DNA from: Agromyces marinus
GTDB taxonomy: Bacteria; Actinomycetota; Actinomycetes; Actinomycetales; Microbacteriaceae
Length of the DNA: 64,000 nt
Direction of reading: 5' to 3'
NCBI RefSeq assembly: GCF_021442325.1
Contig: NZ_CP087879.1
Location: 62,001 to 126,000 of the forward strand
Shown piece by piece: positions 1-8,257 of this stretch. Within the stretch, counting starts at the first letter, position 1, and every line of letters begins with the position of its first letter. Position numbers and translations under genes: made by a program. The notes under the pieces were generated by a model, which had not been told where the DNA came from, did not search any database, and saw only the letters and a program-made list of their open reading frames with translations.

Positions 1-1
1 C

Positions 2-385
2 GTCACACCACGCTGCACACAACCACCGTGGGAAGTACAACTAGTGCGCGCTCGACGGGGCGCTCAAACGATGGCACGGGTACTCCACTGGATTCGGGTA
101 TCGGGGCCCGCCCCCGGCTCCGCCGCGAAGATTAGCATGCCGTGCGACCGGTTTTGCAATGCGATCTGTATGACTCTCCGCGACACACCCGGTCCTTGGC
201 AGAACCGGCAGGAACGCCGGCTCGAGGTCGTCTCCTGGATCGTCGCGGTCTACCACCTCCGAGCCGGCAACGCGTGCATTGAGAAACAAACCGGTCTCCT
301 GGCGACGCTGCCGCTCGTGCTGCTCTTCCTGGTCTTCCAGCGCCAGTTCGTTGCCGGCCTGCTCGGCGGGGCGGTTAAGGGGTGA
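2..385 (+). pseudogene. Truncated sugar ABC permease (MalG-type) C-terminal remnant
   Basis: The last 29 codons (about 296-385) read as the C-terminus of a MalG-type carbohydrate ABC permease: a hydrophobic helix, then FQRQFV, AGLLGG and the family-typical ending AVKG before the stop. The intact permease at 60273-61190 ends the same way (LQKQFIQGIAFSGTKG). The reading frame stays open to the window edge, but upstream of about 294 the translation no longer resembles a permease: no EAA loop and no membrane helices. I read this as a tail left after a deletion or rearrangement. DNA around 130-200 is less GC-rich than the rest and looks intergenic. A sequencing or assembly join cannot be excluded. 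Confidence 0.6.
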
Positions 386-420
386 GTGCCGGTATCGCGG
401 CGGCGTTCGCCGATGAACGC

Positions 421-1077
421 TCAGGCGCTGAAGTACGGGCTCGAGGCGTTGTCGAGGATGCGGCGCATGCCGTTCATCCAGTTCGCCTTGAGGGCGACGG
501 ATGCCGCGTGCACGTCGCCGTCGGCGAGGTGGTGGGCGATCTCGGCGTGCTCGGCGGCGACGCGGTCGATCATGACGTCGTCGGGGACGAGGAGCGACTC
601 GTACCGGTGGAACGCGCCGCGGGTGCTCTCGATGGTGTCGAGCAGGCGGCGGTTGGGGCACGCGGAGAGCATGACCGCGTGCCACTCGTCGTCCTTCGTG
701 ATGACGAGCGCGTGCTCGACGACCTCCTGGTCGAACTCCGCCGAGAGGGCGGTGAGGCGCCGCCCGATCTCCCGGAGCTCGTCGAGCGGGCTGAGCTCGA
801 GCGCGAGCGACTCGAGGGCGGCCATGACGGGCGCGAGCTCCTCGAACTCGGTGGCGGAGAGCGGAACGAAGCGGAAGCCCTTGCCGTTCTCGCTGGTGAT
901 CTGGCCCTCGCTCTCGAGCGCGATGAGCGCCTCGCGCAGCGGGGTGCGGCTCACGCCGAGTTCGGAGGCGAGCTGGACCTCGTTGATGCCTTCCCCGGGG
1001 CGCACGCGCCCGGATCGCATGCGTGCGAGGAGTTCCTCGCGGACCTGGGAGCGCAGGTTCCTGCGTTCGATCGCCAT
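421..1077 (-). CDS. GntR-family regulator, FCD (FadR-type) subfamily
   Basis: A 218-residue repressor or activator with an N-terminal winged helix (recognition helix near VSRTPLREALIALE, about residues 43-56) followed by an all-helical FCD effector domain typical of regulators that sense small organic acids or sugar acids. The ATG at 1077 was chosen because GGAGG lies just upstream; an overlapping ATG out of frame is ignored. The gene is divergent from the GH42/gcvPA-like operon, and a perfect inverted repeat lies between them at 1152-1168, so it very probably controls that operon. The effector is unknown; a catabolic intermediate of the operon is the natural guess. Confidence 0.9.
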   Translation of the reverse strand: MAIERRNLRSQVREELLARMRSGRVRPGEGINEVQLASELGVSRTPLREALIALESEGQITSENGKGFRFVPLSATEFEELAPVMAALESLALELSPLDELREIGRRLTALSAEFDQEVVEHALVITKDDEWHAVMLSACPNRRLLDTIESTRGAFHRYESLLVPDDVMIDRVAAEHAEIAHHLADGDVHAASVALKANWMNGMRRILDNASSPYFSA

Positions 1078-1120
1078 CCATCCTCCAGCCGGTCGGTGCC
1101 GACGCCGCAAGCCTATGGGG

Positions 1121-1149
1121 TTGACCCGGGCGTGCCTGCGGCCTAACGT
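1121..1149 (+). promoter_or_regulatory. Predicted promoter of the GH42-gcvPA-like operon
   Basis: TTGACC at 1121-1126 and TAACGT at 1144-1149 are separated by 17 bp, a good sigma-70-type arrangement. The GntR operator begins three bases after the -10 box, so a bound regulator would block transcription start. Prediction from sequence only. Confidence 0.55.
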
Positions 1150-1151
1150 TG

Positions 1152-1168
1152 CTGTATACAAAATACAG
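1152..1168. promoter_or_regulatory. GntR-type operator
   Basis: CTGTAT-N5-ATACAG is a perfect 6-5-6 inverted repeat that also contains the palindrome TGTATACA at 1153-1160, like sites bound by FCD-type GntR proteins. It is AT-rich in a very GC-rich background, lies between the divergent regulator and operon, and directly follows the predicted -10 box. The most likely ligand is the product of the gene at 421-1077. Confidence 0.7.
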
Positions 1169-1212
1169 TGCGCAACGACGCAAGTACAGATCCCCGACGG
1201 AGAGGACCACGT

Positions 1213-3291
1213 GTGACCCACGCGACGCGGCAGATCCGCCTCGACGCGCTCGCCTATGGCGGCGACTACAACCCCGACCAATGGCCCGAGCACGTGTGGC
1301 ATGAGGACGTGCGCCTCATGCAGGAGGCCGGCGTCAACCTCGTGAGCCTGCCCGTGTTCTCCTGGCCGCAGCTCGAGACCTCGCCCGGCGTCTACGACTG
1401 GGCCTGGCTCGACCGCGTCATCGAGGTGCTCTGGGCCGGCGGCATCCGCATCGACCTCGCGACCGCGACCGCGACCCCGCCCGCCTGGCTCGTCCGCAGC
1501 CACCCCGAGATGCTCCCGTGGGACTCCGACGGCCGGCGCCTCGAGTTCGGCTCGCGGCAGGCCTACTGCCCGAGTTCGCCCGTGTGGCGCGAGCACGTCG
1601 CACGCATGGCGCGCGCGATGGCCGAACGCTACGGCGAGCACCCCGCCGTCGTCATGTGGCACATCTCGAACGAGTACGGCGACCATGTCTCGCGGTGCTG
1701 GTGCCCCGAATCGGCGCGGCACTTCCGCCGCTGGCTCGAGGCGCGCCACGGCGACCTCGACGGTCTCAACGAGGCGTGGGGCGTCAACGTCTGGGGCCAG
1801 CGCTACACCGCGTGGGAGCAGATCGAGCCGCCGCGCCGTGCCACCGGCCCGATCAATCCGACCCAACTGCTCGACTTCGAGCGGTTCTCGTCGAATGCGC
1901 TCCTCGAGCTGTTCCGCATCGAGGTCGACGTGCTGCGCGAGATCACGCCCGACCTGCCGGTCACGACGAACTTCATGAGCCTCCTGCGCGACCTCGACTA
2001 CTGGAAGTTCGCCGAGCACGAAGACCTCGTCACGGACGACGCCTACCCGGACCCGGCCGACCCGAACGCCCACATCCCGGCAGCGCTCAACTACGGGCTC
2101 ATGCGCTCCCTCAAGGGCGGTCAGCCGTGGCTGCTGCTCGAACAGGCCGCGAGCGCCGTGAGCTGGCGCGACGTCAACGTGCCCAAGGCACCCGGCCGGA
2201 TGCGCCTGGACAGCCTGCAGGCGATCGCGCACGGCTCCGACGGCGCGATGTTCTTCCAGTGGCGGCAGGCGCAGTACGGGCAGGAGAAGTTCCACTCGGC
2301 GATGCTCGGTCACCGCGGCGAGGCGTCACGGACCTTCCGCGAGACCGCCGCCTTCGGGCGAGAGCTCCAGCGACTGGCTCCCGTGAAGGGCACCCGCGTC
2401 CGCAGCCGGGTCGCACTCGTCGTCGACTGGGACTCCTGGTGGGGATCGAGCGCCGCCGAATCCCTGCCCTCGCAGCGCCTCGGCTGGCTCGGCCAGGCGC
2501 GGGCGTGGCACGCTGCGCTGCACGCACTCGGCCACGCGGTCGACACGGTGCGCGCGACCGGCCCCTTCGACCAGTACGACCTCGTCGTCGTCCCGAACCT
2601 CTACATCGCGGATGCCACGCAGGCCGCCGCGCTCGACGCCTACGCCGCCGCAGGCGGCACCGTCGTCGTCGGCCCGTTCTCGGGCGTCGTCGACGCGACC
2701 GAGAAGGTGCACCCCGGCGGTGCGCCCGGGCCGCTGCGTGAACTCCTCGGCATCGAGATCGACGAGCCGTGGCCCGTGCCCGACGGCGCGGCCGAACAGA
2801 TCGAGCTCGACGGGGAGCGGCACGCCGCACCCGTGTGGACCGAGTGGGTCGAGGCGTCGGCCGAGGCATCCGTCATCGCGACCTATGCGACCGGCGTCCT
2901 CGCCGGCCGCCCCGCCGTCACGCGGCGCGCCCACGGCGCCGGGGCGGCCTGGTACGTGAGCGCGGCGCTCGATGCCGACGGGCTCGTCGCGGTCATGCGC
3001 CACGCACTCGCCGACGCCGACCTGCCCGCACGCGACCGCATCGACCCGCACCTCGAGGCGGTCACCCGTTCCGGCGACGGCACCGACTACACCTTCGTGC
3101 TCAACCACGGCAGCGCCGACGCCACCGTCGACGTGCCCGCCGGGGCGATCGACCTGCTCGGCGGCGCCGAACCCGAGCCCACGACCACGGGCCGTGCCCG
3201 GCTCGTCGTCCCCACCGCCGGGGTCGCCGTCCTGGCGACGCCGACCGCGGCCGAACCGCCCTTCATCACCCTGTCCGAGACCACCGAGTGA
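1213..3291 (+). CDS. Glycoside hydrolase family 42 beta-galactosidase
   Basis: A 692-residue GH42 enzyme predicted to remove terminal beta-galactosyl residues from short, imported galactosides. No signal peptide is seen, so it should be cytoplasmic. The N-terminal TIM barrel begins at GGDYNPDQWPE (16-26). The acid/base is Glu154 in WHISNEYG and the nucleophile is Glu310 in WLLLEQ. The remainder fits the trimerisation and C-terminal beta domains, and the length is normal for the family. GTG at 1213 is preferred over an upstream ATG at 1168 because GGAGAGGA precedes it and the family N-terminus starts there. It stops 8 bases before the next gene and is probably first in a GntR-controlled operon. 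Why a galactosidase sits with GcvP-like genes is unclear. Confidence 0.93.
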   Translation: MTHATRQIRLDALAYGGDYNPDQWPEHVWHEDVRLMQEAGVNLVSLPVFSWPQLETSPGVYDWAWLDRVIEVLWAGGIRIDLATATATPPAWLVRSHPEMLPWDSDGRRLEFGSRQAYCPSSPVWREHVARMARAMAERYGEHPAVVMWHISNEYGDHVSRCWCPESARHFRRWLEARHGDLDGLNEAWGVNVWGQRYTAWEQIEPPRRATGPINPTQLLDFERFSSNALLELFRIEVDVLREITPDLPVTTNFMSLLRDLDYWKFAEHEDLVTDDAYPDPADPNAHIPAALNYGLMRSLKGGQPWLLLEQAASAVSWRDVNVPKAPGRMRLDSLQAIAHGSDGAMFFQWRQAQYGQEKFHSAMLGHRGEASRTFRETAAFGRELQRLAPVKGTRVRSRVALVVDWDSWWGSSAAESLPSQRLGWLGQARAWHAALHALGHAVDTVRATGPFDQYDLVVVPNLYIADATQAAALDAYAAAGGTVVVGPFSGVVDATEKVHPGGAPGPLRELLGIEIDEPWPVPDGAAEQIELDGERHAAPVWTEWVEASAEASVIATYATGVLAGRPAVTRRAHGAGAAWYVSAALDADGLVAVMRHALADADLPARDRIDPHLEAVTRSGDGTDYTFVLNHGSADATVDVPAGAIDLLGGAEPEPTTTGRARLVVPTAGVAVLATPTAAEPPFITLSETTE

Positions 3292-3299
3292 GACGCGCC

Positions 3300-4727
3300 A
3301 TGACCGAACCCTTCGTCCATCCGTACATCCCGAACACCGCGCCCGACGTCCGCGCCGAGATGCTCGCCGCCGTCGGCGCGGCATCCGTCGACGAGTTCTA
3401 CGCCGACGTTCCCGCAGACCTCCGCCTCGGGCGCGCCCTCGACCTGCCCGAGCCGCTCGTCGCCGAGCAGGACCTCGCCCGGCACGTCTCCGGCCTGCTC
3501 GCCAAGAACACCACGACGACCGAGCGCCTGAGCTTCCTCGGCCAGGGCACCTACGCGCACCACGTGCCGGCGGTCGTCGACGAGGTCATCGGCCGCAGCG
3601 AGTTCCTCACCGCGTACGCGGGGGAGCCCTACGAAGACCACGGGCGCTTCCAGGCGCTCTGGCAGTACCAGTCGCTCATGGGTGAACTGCTGTCGATGGA
3701 CGTCGTGAACGTGCCCACCTACGACGGGTTCCAGGCGACCGCGACGGCCCTCGCGATGGCCGGGCGCCTGACCGGCCGACGCCGGGTGCTCGTCGCGAGC
3801 GACGTGCTGCCCGCCAAGCTCTCGAAGGTGCGCGACTTCGTGCGCGTGCACCTCGACCTCGAGTTCGTCGCGCCCGTCGACGGCACAGCGGATGCCGCGG
3901 GCGTCGCCGACCGCCTCGGCGACGACGTCGCGGCCGTCTGGGTCGAGACGCCCAGCCGGACCGGGGCGATCGAGCACCGGCTGCAGCAGCTCGCCGATGC
4001 CGCCCACGAGGTCGGCGCGGTCCTCGTCGTCGGCACCGACCCCGTGGGGTACGGCGTGCTGACCCCGCCCGCCGAGCAGGGCGCCGACATCGTGTGCGGC
4101 GACATCCAGTCGCTCGGGCTGCACCAGTGGTTCGGCGGCGCGCACGCGGGCTTCATCGCGGTGCACGACGACCCGCGCTTCGTGATGGAGATGCCCTCGC
4201 GGCTGTTCGGCCTGGCCACGACCGACGTGCCCGGCGAGGTCGGATTCGGTGACGTCGCCTACGACCGCACCTCGTTCGCCCACCGCGAGGAGGGCAAGGA
4301 ATGGGTCGGTACCGCAGCCGCCCTCTGGGGCATCGCCGCGGGCGTGCACCTCGCGCTCATGGGCCCGCAGGGCATGCGCGAGCTCGGCGAGGTGCTGCTC
4401 GCCCGCACCGCCTACGCGCAGCGCGCGCTCGCCGCCATCCCCGGCATCCGCCTCGCCGACGGCGCCGTGCACCTGCGCGAGTTCGCCGTCGACGTCTCCG
4501 GGGCCGGTCTGACCGCGCCCGGCATCGTCGACCGACTCCGCGCCGACGGCATCGAACCGGGCGTCGCCGCGAGCGAGCACGAACTCGTCGTGTGCGTGAC
4601 CGAGATCACCTCGCAGCACGACATCGATCGACTCGCCACCGCGATCACCACCCTCGTCGCGGCATCCGCCGCCGAGGCCGCAGCCACCCTCGACACCGCA
4701 GCGACCCATGAGGAGCACCGCGCATGA
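3300..4727 (+). CDS. gcvPA: GcvPA-like PLP-fold protein (glycine dehydrogenase subunit 1 homologue), diverged
   Basis: A 475-residue homologue of the N-terminal half of glycine decarboxylase (P-protein), fold-type I. Family features are present: YIPNT (9-13), an FLGQGTYAHHVP segment near residue 80 and MDVVNVPTYDG near 133. Two signature regions differ from what I know of true GcvPA. The usual TPYQPE(I/V)SQG stretch is replaced by YAGEPYEDHG (106-115), and the GEGQ-LG-P segment reads GDIQSLGLHQWFGG (268-281). It overlaps the partner gene by ATGA at 4724-4727, so the two are probably translated together. With no GcvT, GcvH or Lpd nearby, and because actinobacteria usually carry a fused GcvP, this is more likely a paralogous PLP decarboxylase or lyase of unknown substrate than housekeeping glycine cleavage. 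Confidence 0.85.
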   Translation: MTEPFVHPYIPNTAPDVRAEMLAAVGAASVDEFYADVPADLRLGRALDLPEPLVAEQDLARHVSGLLAKNTTTTERLSFLGQGTYAHHVPAVVDEVIGRSEFLTAYAGEPYEDHGRFQALWQYQSLMGELLSMDVVNVPTYDGFQATATALAMAGRLTGRRRVLVASDVLPAKLSKVRDFVRVHLDLEFVAPVDGTADAAGVADRLGDDVAAVWVETPSRTGAIEHRLQQLADAAHEVGAVLVVGTDPVGYGVLTPPAEQGADIVCGDIQSLGLHQWFGGAHAGFIAVHDDPRFVMEMPSRLFGLATTDVPGEVGFGDVAYDRTSFAHREEGKEWVGTAAALWGIAAGVHLALMGPQGMRELGEVLLARTAYAQRALAAIPGIRLADGAVHLREFAVDVSGAGLTAPGIVDRLRADGIEPGVAASEHELVVCVTEITSQHDIDRLATAITTLVAASAAEAAATLDTAATHEEHRA

Positions 4728-6298
4728 GCCTGCCCATCGCCCCCAAGCCCGCACACCGCCGCTTCCACCAGGCCCGCTGGGACGAACCGGTCATCTTCGA
4801 ACTGTCGACGCCGGGCGAGCGCGGGGTGCTCGTCACCCGCGTCGAGCCCGGGGTCCGCGACGCCGTCGGCGACGTCGTCGCCGCGCTGCCCGAGGGCCTC
4901 GCCCGGAGCACCCCGCCCGCACTGCCCGAGATGGCGCAGATGCGCGTGCTCAAGCACTACCTGCGCCTCTCGCAGGAGAACCTCGGCGCCGACCTCAACG
5001 TCGACGTCGGCCAGGGCACGTGCACCATGAAGTACGCCCCCAAGGTCAACGAGCAGCTCATCGCCACCCCGAAGCTGTCGGCCATGCACCCGCTGCAGGA
5101 CGACGCCGACGCGCAGGGCGTGCTCGAGATCATCTGGCGCACCGAACGCATGCTCGCCGAGGTCTCCGGCATGGACGAGGTGTCGCTGCACACCCAGGGC
5201 GGGTCGGCCGCGATCTGGGCGAACATCGCGATGATCCGGGCCTTCCACGAGGCGAACGACGAGGGCGACCAGCGCCGCGAGGTCATCACGACGATCTTCA
5301 GCCACCCGTCGAACGCCGCCGCCGCGAAGGCCGCCGGCTACGACGTCATCACGCTCCACCCGGACGCCGACGGCTACCCCGACCTCGAGGCGCTCAAGCG
5401 CGCACTGTCGCCGCGCACCGCGGCGATCATGGTCACCAACCCCGAGGACACCGGCATCTACAACCCGGCGATCAAGGAGTGGGTGGATGCCGCGCACGGC
5501 GTCGGCGCCCTCGCCTCGTACGACCAGGCCAACGCCAACGGCATCCTCGGCATCACCCGGGCCCGCGACGCGGGCTTCGACGTGTGCCACTTCAACGTGC
5601 ACAAGACCTTCGGCACGCCGCACGGTTCGGGCGGACCGGGCACGGGTGCGAATGCGGTCAGCGCCGCGCTCGCGCCGTTCCTGCCCGGGCCGCGCGTCGT
5701 GCGCGACGGCGTCCGGTACGACGTCGTCGAGGCCGGGCCGCAGTCGATCGGCGCGATCGGGCCGTTCCACGGCGTCGTGCCGAACATCGTGCGCGCCTAC
5801 GCGTGGATCATGGCGCTCGGCGCCGATGGCCTGCGCGCCGTCGCCGAGACCGCGGTGCTCAACAACAACTACCTCATGAAGCGCATCCTCGAGATCCCCG
5901 GCGCGTCCGCTCCATACGCGACCGGCCGCCGCCGCATCGAACAGGTGCGGTACTCGTGGCAGGAGCTGTTCGAGGAGACCGGCATCAGCTCGGAGGAGAT
6001 CGGCATCCGTGCGAGCGACTTCGGCATGCACTACTGGACGAGCCACCACCCCTACGTCGTGCCGCAGCCGTTCACGCTCGAGCCGACCGAGTCGTACTCG
6101 AAGAGCGAACTCGACGAGTACGCCGACGTCCTCGCCGAGGTCGCCCGCGAAGCCCGCGAGACGCCCGAGGTCGTCCGCACGGCGCCGCACAACCAGACCG
6201 TGCACCACACCCACCACGACGACCTCGACGACCCCGAGCGCTGGGCGGTCACGTGGCGCGCGTACCGCCGCAAGTACCCGGACGCCGTCGGGGCCTGA
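4724..6298 (+). CDS. gcvPB: GcvPB-like PLP-binding subunit, diverged
   Basis: A 524-residue homologue of the C-terminal, PLP-carrying half of glycine decarboxylase. The Schiff-base lysine is Lys294 in HFNVHKTFGTPHGSGGPG, which is well conserved. Other signature regions are altered: the SGAQGE-type segment reads TQGGSAAIWAN (157-167), the GTNPAS-type segment reads HPSNAAAA (194-201), and the cofactor-contacting DGANLNA reads DQANANG (267-273). The C-terminus is rich in His (HHTHHDD). It is coupled to GcvPA by a 4-base overlap and followed one base later by the NAD-kinase-like gene. The heterodimer should bind PLP, but the changed substrate pocket argues against free glycine plus lipoyl-GcvH as the reaction. 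The reaction is unknown. Confidence 0.85.
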   Translation: MSLPIAPKPAHRRFHQARWDEPVIFELSTPGERGVLVTRVEPGVRDAVGDVVAALPEGLARSTPPALPEMAQMRVLKHYLRLSQENLGADLNVDVGQGTCTMKYAPKVNEQLIATPKLSAMHPLQDDADAQGVLEIIWRTERMLAEVSGMDEVSLHTQGGSAAIWANIAMIRAFHEANDEGDQRREVITTIFSHPSNAAAAKAAGYDVITLHPDADGYPDLEALKRALSPRTAAIMVTNPEDTGIYNPAIKEWVDAAHGVGALASYDQANANGILGITRARDAGFDVCHFNVHKTFGTPHGSGGPGTGANAVSAALAPFLPGPRVVRDGVRYDVVEAGPQSIGAIGPFHGVVPNIVRAYAWIMALGADGLRAVAETAVLNNNYLMKRILEIPGASAPYATGRRRIEQVRYSWQELFEETGISSEEIGIRASDFGMHYWTSHHPYVVPQPFTLEPTESYSKSELDEYADVLAEVAREARETPEVVRTAPHNQTVHHTHHDDLDDPERWAVTWRAYRRKYPDAVGA

Positions 6299-6299
6299 G

Positions 6300-7436
6300 G
6301 TGATCGGGCTCGTCGTCAACCCCGTCGCCGGTGTCGGCGGACCCGCGGGGCTCGCCGGGAGCGACGGCGAGGAGGTGCAGCGCCGCGCGGGCGAGCGCGG
6401 CGCGCACCCCCGTGCCGGCGAGCGGGCCGCCGCGGCCCTCTCGGTTCTCGCCGCCGCGAGACCGGAGGAACTCGTCGTCACCGTCGCCGGTCCGATGGGT
6501 GAGGACGCGGTCCGCGACGCGGGGCTCCGCCCCGTCGTCGTGTGGCATCCGCCCGCCGCGACGACGGCGACCGACACGACGGACGCCGCACGGGCCCTCG
6601 TCGACGCCGGCGCCGACCTCCTGCTGTTCGCGGGCGGCGACGGCACCGCGCGCGACGTGGCATCCGGTCTGCCGGAGGGCGTCGCCGCGCTCGGCATCCC
6701 GGCGGGCGTGAAGATGTACTCGCCGGTGTTCGCCGTCGGGCCCCGCGCCGCGGGATCGCTCGCGGCGGCGTGGCGGGGCGAAGGGAGCCTCCCCGTGGTC
6801 GATCGCGAGGTGCTCGACGTCGACGAGTCGCAGCTGCGTCGCGCGCGCGTCGAACCCCGCCTGTACGGAACCCTCCGCGTGCCCTATCGTGCCGGCCGCA
6901 CGCAGGCGCGCAAGGCGGCCACGCCGGCCGACGAACGCGCGGCCGTGCGGCTCGCGGCCAGGGGAGCGGCGGCGCGCCTGCGGCCCGGTATCCGCTACCT
7001 GCTCGGACCCGGCGGCACGATGGCGGAGCTCGCTCGCGAACTCGGCGTGCCGAAGACGCCGCTCGGCGTCGACGTCGTGCTCGACGGGCGCGTCGTCGCG
7101 GCCGCCGCGTCGGAGCGCGACCTGCTCGAGCAGGTCGCGCAGGGGCCCTCGCAGGCCGTCGTCTCCATCATCGGAGGCCAGGGATTCCTGCTCGGCCGAG
7201 GCAACCAGCAGCTCTCCGCGCGCGTCATCGACGCGCTCGGCGACGAGCCCGTCATGGTCGTCGCGCCCGAGCAGAAGCTCATCGACCTCGGCGGGCGGCC
7301 GCTGCTCGTCGACACCGGCGACCCTGTCGTCGACACCCGGCTCGCCGGATTCGCCAGGGTCGTCACCGGCCCCGGCACCACCAGCATCTACCCGGTCCAC
7401 GCACCGGAGAACGAAGGAGCGCTCCATGCGACTTGA
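6300..7436 (+). CDS. ATP-NAD kinase family protein (AcoX-like)
   Basis: A 378-residue member of the AcoX-type branch of the NAD kinase/diacylglycerol kinase superfamily. The N-terminus reads IGLVVNPVAGVGG, typical of this branch, and the nucleotide-binding motif GGDGTARD is at about residue 112. GTG at 6300 is chosen because it matches the family start exactly and lies one base after the gcvPB stop. A phosphorylated cofactor or a phosphorylated pathway intermediate are both possible products. It is longer than housekeeping NAD kinases, and this branch is often found in catabolic operons. The 3' end overlaps the next gene by 11 bases. Confidence 0.85.
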   Translation: MIGLVVNPVAGVGGPAGLAGSDGEEVQRRAGERGAHPRAGERAAAALSVLAAARPEELVVTVAGPMGEDAVRDAGLRPVVVWHPPAATTATDTTDAARALVDAGADLLLFAGGDGTARDVASGLPEGVAALGIPAGVKMYSPVFAVGPRAAGSLAAAWRGEGSLPVVDREVLDVDESQLRRARVEPRLYGTLRVPYRAGRTQARKAATPADERAAVRLAARGAAARLRPGIRYLLGPGGTMAELARELGVPKTPLGVDVVLDGRVVAAAASERDLLEQVAQGPSQAVVSIIGGQGFLLGRGNQQLSARVIDALGDEPVMVVAPEQKLIDLGGRPLLVDTGDPVVDTRLAGFARVVTGPGTTSIYPVHAPENEGALHAT

Positions 7437-8184
7437 GAACAAGCAGGCCATCGTGACCGGCGGCGCGGGCGGCATCGGCCGCGCGACCGCGAAGGCGCTC
7501 GCCGAGCAGGGCGCCGCAGTGGCCGTCGTCGACCTCGACGGCGACGCGGCCGAGGCGGTCGCGGCCGAGATCCGCGACGCCGGCGGCACCGCCATCGCGA
7601 TCCGAGCGGATGTCTCGAGCGAAGCCGACATCGAACGCGTCGTCCGCACGACCGTCGCCGAGTTCGGCGGCGTGAACGTCGTCTTCAACAACGCCGGCAT
7701 CATCCGCCGCACGACCGTGCTCGAGACGAGCGTCGAGGAGTGGGACCGCGTGTTCGGCGTGAACGTGCGCTCGATCTTCCTCATGTGCAAGCACGTCGTG
7801 CCGATCATGGCCGCCGCGGGCGGCGGGTCGATCGTGAACACCGGTTCCGGGTGGGGCCTCAAGGGCGGCGGGCAGGCGATCTCGTACTGCGCGTCGAAGG
7901 GCGCCGTCGTCAACATGACGCGCGCGCTCGCGATCGACCACGGCCCGCAGGGCATCCGGGTCAACTCGGTCAACCCCGGCGACGTGAACACCGGCATGCT
8001 GCGCGACGAGGCGAGCCAGCTCGGCCAGGACGCGAACGCCTTCCTCGCCGAGGCCGCCGACCGCCCGCTGCGGCGCATGGGCGAACCGCGCGAGATCGCC
8101 TCGGCGGTGGTGTGGCTCGCGAGCGACGAGTCGAGCTACGTGACCGGATCGGCGCTCGTCGTGGACGGCGGCGGGATCGCGTAG
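7426..8184 (+). CDS. Short-chain dehydrogenase/reductase, NAD-type
   Basis: A 252-residue classical SDR. The Rossmann motif is TGGAGGIG (11-18). Asp36 at the end of beta-2 (VVDLD) predicts NAD rather than NADP. NNAG follows, and the catalytic Tyr-Lys pair is in SYCASK. The start at 7426 has GGAG nine bases upstream and overlaps the kinase-like gene by 11 bases. It is the last gene of the operon, before a strong hairpin at 8191-8227. It probably oxidises an alcohol formed from the GcvPA/B-like reaction product, or a sugar hydroxyl. Since it looks NAD-dependent, the neighbouring NAD-kinase-like protein is unlikely to be there to supply its cofactor. Confidence 0.9.
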   Translation: MRLENKQAIVTGGAGGIGRATAKALAEQGAAVAVVDLDGDAAEAVAAEIRDAGGTAIAIRADVSSEADIERVVRTTVAEFGGVNVVFNNAGIIRRTTVLETSVEEWDRVFGVNVRSIFLMCKHVVPIMAAAGGGSIVNTGSGWGLKGGGQAISYCASKGAVVNMTRALAIDHGPQGIRVNSVNPGDVNTGMLRDEASQLGQDANAFLAEAADRPLRRMGEPREIASAVVWLASDESSYVTGSALVVDGGGIA

Positions 8185-8190
8185 TACGGG

Positions 8191-8227
8191 GCGCGCGCCC
8201 GGCCGGTCGGCCCGGCCGGGCGCGCGC
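8191..8227. terminator. Strong hairpin ending the GcvPA/B-like operon
   Basis: A perfect 16-bp GC stem (8191-8206 with 8212-8227) and a 5-base loop, 6 bases after the SDR stop. No T-run follows, as is common for GC-rich actinobacterial terminators. It separates convergent genes, so it may work in both directions. Confidence 0.7.
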
Positions 8228-8257
8228 GGGCCCCGCGTGGCGCGGGCGGGCCGACGC

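Noticed and set aside
15..85. A 24-codon minus-strand ORF near the left edge with a GGAG ahead of its GTG
   Set aside because: Too short, no recognisable product, and the region is a rearranged remnant; evidence is insufficient.
3292..3300. Glycine riboswitch before the GcvPA-like gene
   Set aside because: Only 8 bases separate the GH42 stop from the gcvPA start, and no aptamer-like structure precedes the operon; the leader holds a GntR operator instead.
4412..6697. A long open frame (761 codons) on the minus strand
   Set aside because: It is antisense to gcvPA/gcvPB, has no ribosome-binding site and its translation is Arg/Ala/Val-rich low complexity with no family resemblance. High GC produces such open antisense frames throughout.
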